NCBI GenBank assembly: GCA_009392095.1
Contig: VFHF01000254.1
Span: 1 to 7,545 of the forward strand
From: SAR202 cluster bacterium
GTDB taxonomy: Bacteria > Chloroflexota > Dehalococcoidia > Lucifugimonadales > UBA3495
Direction: 5' to 3'
Length of the DNA stretch: 7,545 bases
The notes under the pieces were generated by a model. It worked only from the letters and a program-made list of their open reading frames with translations. It was not told the DNA's origin and did no database searches. The position numbers and the translations under genes were made by a program. Positions 5,870 through 7,545 of the stretch are shown piece after piece. The first letter of the stretch is position 1. Every line of letters starts with the position of its first letter.

Positions 5870-5876
5870 AAAGGAG
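5870..5876 (+). promoter_or_regulatory. Ribosome binding site deciding the GTG start at 5884
   Basis: AAAGGAG ends 7 nt before GTG 5884. The frame is open to a TTG at 5857, but that codon has no ribosome site and adds residues before the HxH metal motif not expected in the family. Confidence 0.75.
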
Positions 5877-5883
5877 CTACCCC

Positions 5884-6861
5884 GTGCACATAGATGTCCA
5901 CAGCCACCTGGTCTACCTGCCTTATCTGGAGTACCTGGCGGGGCGCAGTTCCCTGCCCCAGGGCGTGCTGCGGGGCGGCACCTATTTTGTAAGCTGCACC
6001 GGCGGCTACCTCCACGCCTCGCCGTTAGTCCACGCCGACGTCGACCAGAAGCTGAAGGACATGGAAGACCTTGGTATTAGCATGTCCGTCCTCAGCCACG
6101 GCATGCCGGGTCCCGAGCTGCTGGGCGGGTCCGAGGGCGATGACTGGGCTTCCCGGATAAACGACCACTTGGCCGAGGTCATCCAGGCCCACCCCGGCAA
6201 GTTCCAGGCCTGGGCCACACTGGGTTGGGGCAGCGCCGAGCGCACCATCGCCGAGATCGACCGCTGCATAAAACAGTTGGGATTCAAAGGCGTTTACCTC
6301 TTCTCCAACATCAACCAAAAGACACTCGACAGCAAGGAATTCTGGCCGGTCTACAAGCACATCGAGAGCCTGGGTGTTGCCATGGACATGCACCCAACAG
6401 CGCCCATCAACATGAACGGCATCGACCACCGGCCCTTGGTCCCCGGCATGGCATTCATGTTCGACACCACCCTGGCCACGGTGCGCATGGTGATGAGTGG
6501 CCTGTTCCAGGAATACCCCGACTTGAAATTGATCGTCCCTCACACCGGCGGTTTCGTGCCATTCATCAGAGGCCGGGTTGGCCGGATGATCGACGCCTGG
6601 GACTCGCCCGACGACTGGGTCGACCTGTCCGATTCCTCCCAGGTGTCCTTCGATAAGATCTACGTGGACACCGTGGCCCACAGCCCCGAAGCCCTGGAGT
6701 ACTGCTACAAGGTTTACGGTGCCGACATGCTCCTCTACGGCACCGACCACCCCTTCGCCCACTTCGAGGTATACAACGAGATGGTCGACAACCTGGCTTG
6801 CACAGACGCCGAACGAGAACTGATCAGTCATGGCAACGCTGAAAAGTTGCTGGAGTTGTAG
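5884..6861 (+). CDS. Amidohydrolase-2 family (ACMSD-like) metal-dependent hydrolase/decarboxylase
   Basis: A 325-aa cytoplasmic TIM-barrel enzyme of the amidohydrolase-2 family (PF04909 type), which includes ACMSD, gamma-resorcylate decarboxylase and related hydrolases. The expected metal site is visible: H6-S-H8 at the N terminus (IDVHSH), H170 (MDMHPT), H220 (IVPHTGG) and D288 (LYGTDHPF). R229 and R231 follow the H220 strand, where family members bind carboxylate substrates. Length is normal. GTG 5884 is chosen from AAAGGAG 7 nt upstream. The substrate is unknown; members act on aromatic or heterocyclic acids and on lactones or amides, and context with a transporter and an SDR points to degradation of an organic acid (inference). 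It follows the MFS gene after 285 nt and precedes the SDR by 204 nt. Both gaps hold a repeat copy, so independent transcription is possible. The long open frame on the opposite strand is a shadow of its codon bias. Confidence 0.92.
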   Translation: MHIDVHSHLVYLPYLEYLAGRSSLPQGVLRGGTYFVSCTGGYLHASPLVHADVDQKLKDMEDLGISMSVLSHGMPGPELLGGSEGDDWASRINDHLAEVIQAHPGKFQAWATLGWGSAERTIAEIDRCIKQLGFKGVYLFSNINQKTLDSKEFWPVYKHIESLGVAMDMHPTAPINMNGIDHRPLVPGMAFMFDTTLATVRMVMSGLFQEYPDLKLIVPHTGGFVPFIRGRVGRMIDAWDSPDDWVDLSDSSQVSFDKIYVDTVAHSPEALEYCYKVYGADMLLYGTDHPFAHFEVYNEMVDNLACTDAERELISHGNAEKLLEL

Positions 6862-6909
6862 GCCGAGGCTAACCTTCAGACAGCTTGATTGGAGGTGTCC
6901 TCCATGCAC

Positions 6910-6992
6910 TGTCATTCTGAGGAGAACCGTAGGCCGACGAAGAATCTGCCAACTATCGCTTTGGCAGACCCTTCGCTCCACTCAGGGTGACA
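6910..6992 (+). repeat. 83-bp intergenic palindromic repeat, copy 2 (well-formed hairpin)
   Basis: The ends are imperfect inverted repeats: TGTCATTCTGAG (6910-6921) can pair with CTCAGGGTGACA (6981-6992), 10 Watson-Crick plus 2 G-U pairs as RNA. Inside, CGAAG (6938-6942) pairs with CTTCG (6971-6975), and TCTGCCAA (6945-6952) pairs perfectly with TTGGCAGA (6961-6968) around an 8-nt loop. The whole folds as one long hairpin. It lies between the amidohydrolase and SDR genes. Size, structure and intergenic position resemble REP/MITE-like dispersed elements. It has no coding capacity. Confidence 0.85.
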
Positions 6993-7065
6993 TCTGCACG
7001 GCACTACAACCCAACCCAAAAAGCTGAAAGCCGACCGCTGTTAGCTTCTCATAAAGGAGAAATTC

Positions 7066-7545
7066 ATGAAACTGAGAGACTCAGTCATCATCGTCACCGG
7101 CTCGGCCACCGGGCTCGGTTCGGCGATCATCAAACAGGTGGCTGCAAAAGGGGCGCGGGTGGTCATCAACTACACCAAGAGCGAGAAAGAGGCCCACGAG
7201 ACCGAGGCTGTCTGCGACTACCTGGGCGTGGAGTCCATTTTATGTAAAGCGGACGTGTCTGTGGACGAGGACTGCCGCCGCATGGCTGATTTGTGCATGG
7301 AGAAATGGGGCCGCATCGACGGACTGGTAAATAACGCCGCCCGGTCGGTCTTCGCAAACTCCAAAGACTTGGATGCGCTAGACGGTCAGCAGTTCATGGA
7401 CGTCTACTCAGTGAACGTTGTGGGCGCCTACCAAATGACTCGAGCTGCCGCACCCCATATGAAGGCGGGAGGCGATGGGTCTATCGTGAATGTATCTTCC
7501 ATTTCTGCCCTCACCGGCGCCGGAAGCTCAATAGCCTACGTGGCT
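7066..7545 (+). CDS. Short-chain dehydrogenase/reductase (SDR), N-terminal 160 residues, cut by window edge
   Basis: A classical SDR with a Rossmann fold using NAD(P)(H), reading open to the last base. Visible motifs are T11-G-S-A-T-G-L-G18 (cofactor glycine motif), D63-V (adenine contact), N89-N-A-A92 (NNAG variant), N117, catalytic S145 (IVNVSSISA) and catalytic Y158. The YxxxK lysine falls just beyond the window. N35-Y36-T37 after beta-2, rather than an Asp, suggests NADPH preference, though this is only indicative. ATG 7066 follows AAAGGAG (7053-7059) with 6-nt spacing. The typical full length is about 250 aa, so about 90 residues are missing. The nearest functional analogues are FabG-like 3-oxoacyl reductases and sugar or alcohol dehydrogenases; the substrate cannot be set. 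It is likely part of the catabolic neighbourhood with the amidohydrolase. Confidence 0.93.
   Translation, partial: MKLRDSVIIVTGSATGLGSAIIKQVAAKGARVVINYTKSEKEAHETEAVCDYLGVESILCKADVSVDEDCRRMADLCMEKWGRIDGLVNNAARSVFANSKDLDALDGQQFMDVYSVNVVGAYQMTRAAAPHMKAGGDGSIVNVSSISALTGAGSSIAYVA

Noticed and set aside
5840..5870. Short GCTGACAG/AGCTGAAAG-like strings near 5850 and 7022 as a second repeat family
   Set aside because: The matches are too short and irregular to separate from chance within this window.
6025..6981. 318-aa open frame on the minus strand opposite the amidohydrolase
   Set aside because: It mirrors the amidohydrolase gene, whose metal-site motifs are intact on the plus strand; the antisense product shows no recognisable domain.
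1..7545. CRISPR array, IS element, phage or replication-origin signals
   Set aside because: No regularly spaced direct repeats, transposase or phage-like reading frames, or clustered DnaA-box-like sites were seen.

Overview
The window looks like a chromosomal segment from a bacterium of moderately high GC content. Coding density is ordinary, shine-dalgarno sites (AGGAG/AAGGAG type) are clear, and GTG and TTG starts are used freely. My best guess is a Chloroflexota lineage of the Dehalococcoidia/SAR202 kind. This rests on gene content (amidohydrolase-2, SDR, MFS transporter and a nitronate-monooxygenase relative close together) and on an intergenic repeat of the form CATTCTGAG...CTCAGGGTGACA, which I associate from memory with such environmental genomes. 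It is an inference, not a demonstrated assignment.

Layout. Positions 1-194: the 3' part of a tRNA-Leu, a complete tRNA-Arg with anticodon GCG, and a rho-independent terminator closing the tRNA unit. Positions 195-1223: two small + strand genes of unknown function (154 and 112 aa), separated by a perfect 32-bp palindrome. Positions 1225-1785: a convergent gene of unknown function (186 aa) on the - strand. Positions 1900-2094: a 64-aa protein with two CxxC...CxxC zinc ribbons. Positions 2179-3262 (- strand): a two-gene unit. First comes a CTP:phosphoalcohol cytidylyltransferase of the phosphoethanolamine/phosphocholine type, then, 4 nt downstream, a uridine-kinase-like P-loop kinase. Positions 3383-3999 (- strand): a decayed nitronate monooxygenase with in-frame stops, frameshifts and a large internal deletion. 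Positions 4267-5598: a 12-TM MFS transporter. Positions 5884-6861: an amidohydrolase-2 (ACMSD-like) metal-dependent hydrolase or decarboxylase. Positions 7066-7545: the first 160 codons of an SDR oxidoreductase that runs off the window.

How the genes may work together. The kinase/cytidylyltransferase pair can be read as a minimal CDP-alcohol module: the kinase phosphorylates an alcohol and the transferase converts the phosphoalcohol to a CDP-alcohol for lipid or surface-polymer assembly. The substrate is unknown. The right-hand third (transporter, amidohydrolase, SDR) resembles a small uptake-and-catabolism cluster for an organic acid or aromatic-derived compound. The three genes are separated by 200-285 nt gaps rather than tightly coupled. 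Each of those two gaps carries one copy of an 83-bp imperfect palindromic repeat.

The most notable points are the kinase/cytidylyltransferase pair with its variant Walker A motif (GIDAGGKG), the paired 83-bp repeats, the G34 tRNA-Arg, the 32-bp palindrome, and the fossil nitronate monooxygenase. I see no CRISPR array, transposase, phage gene or replication origin.
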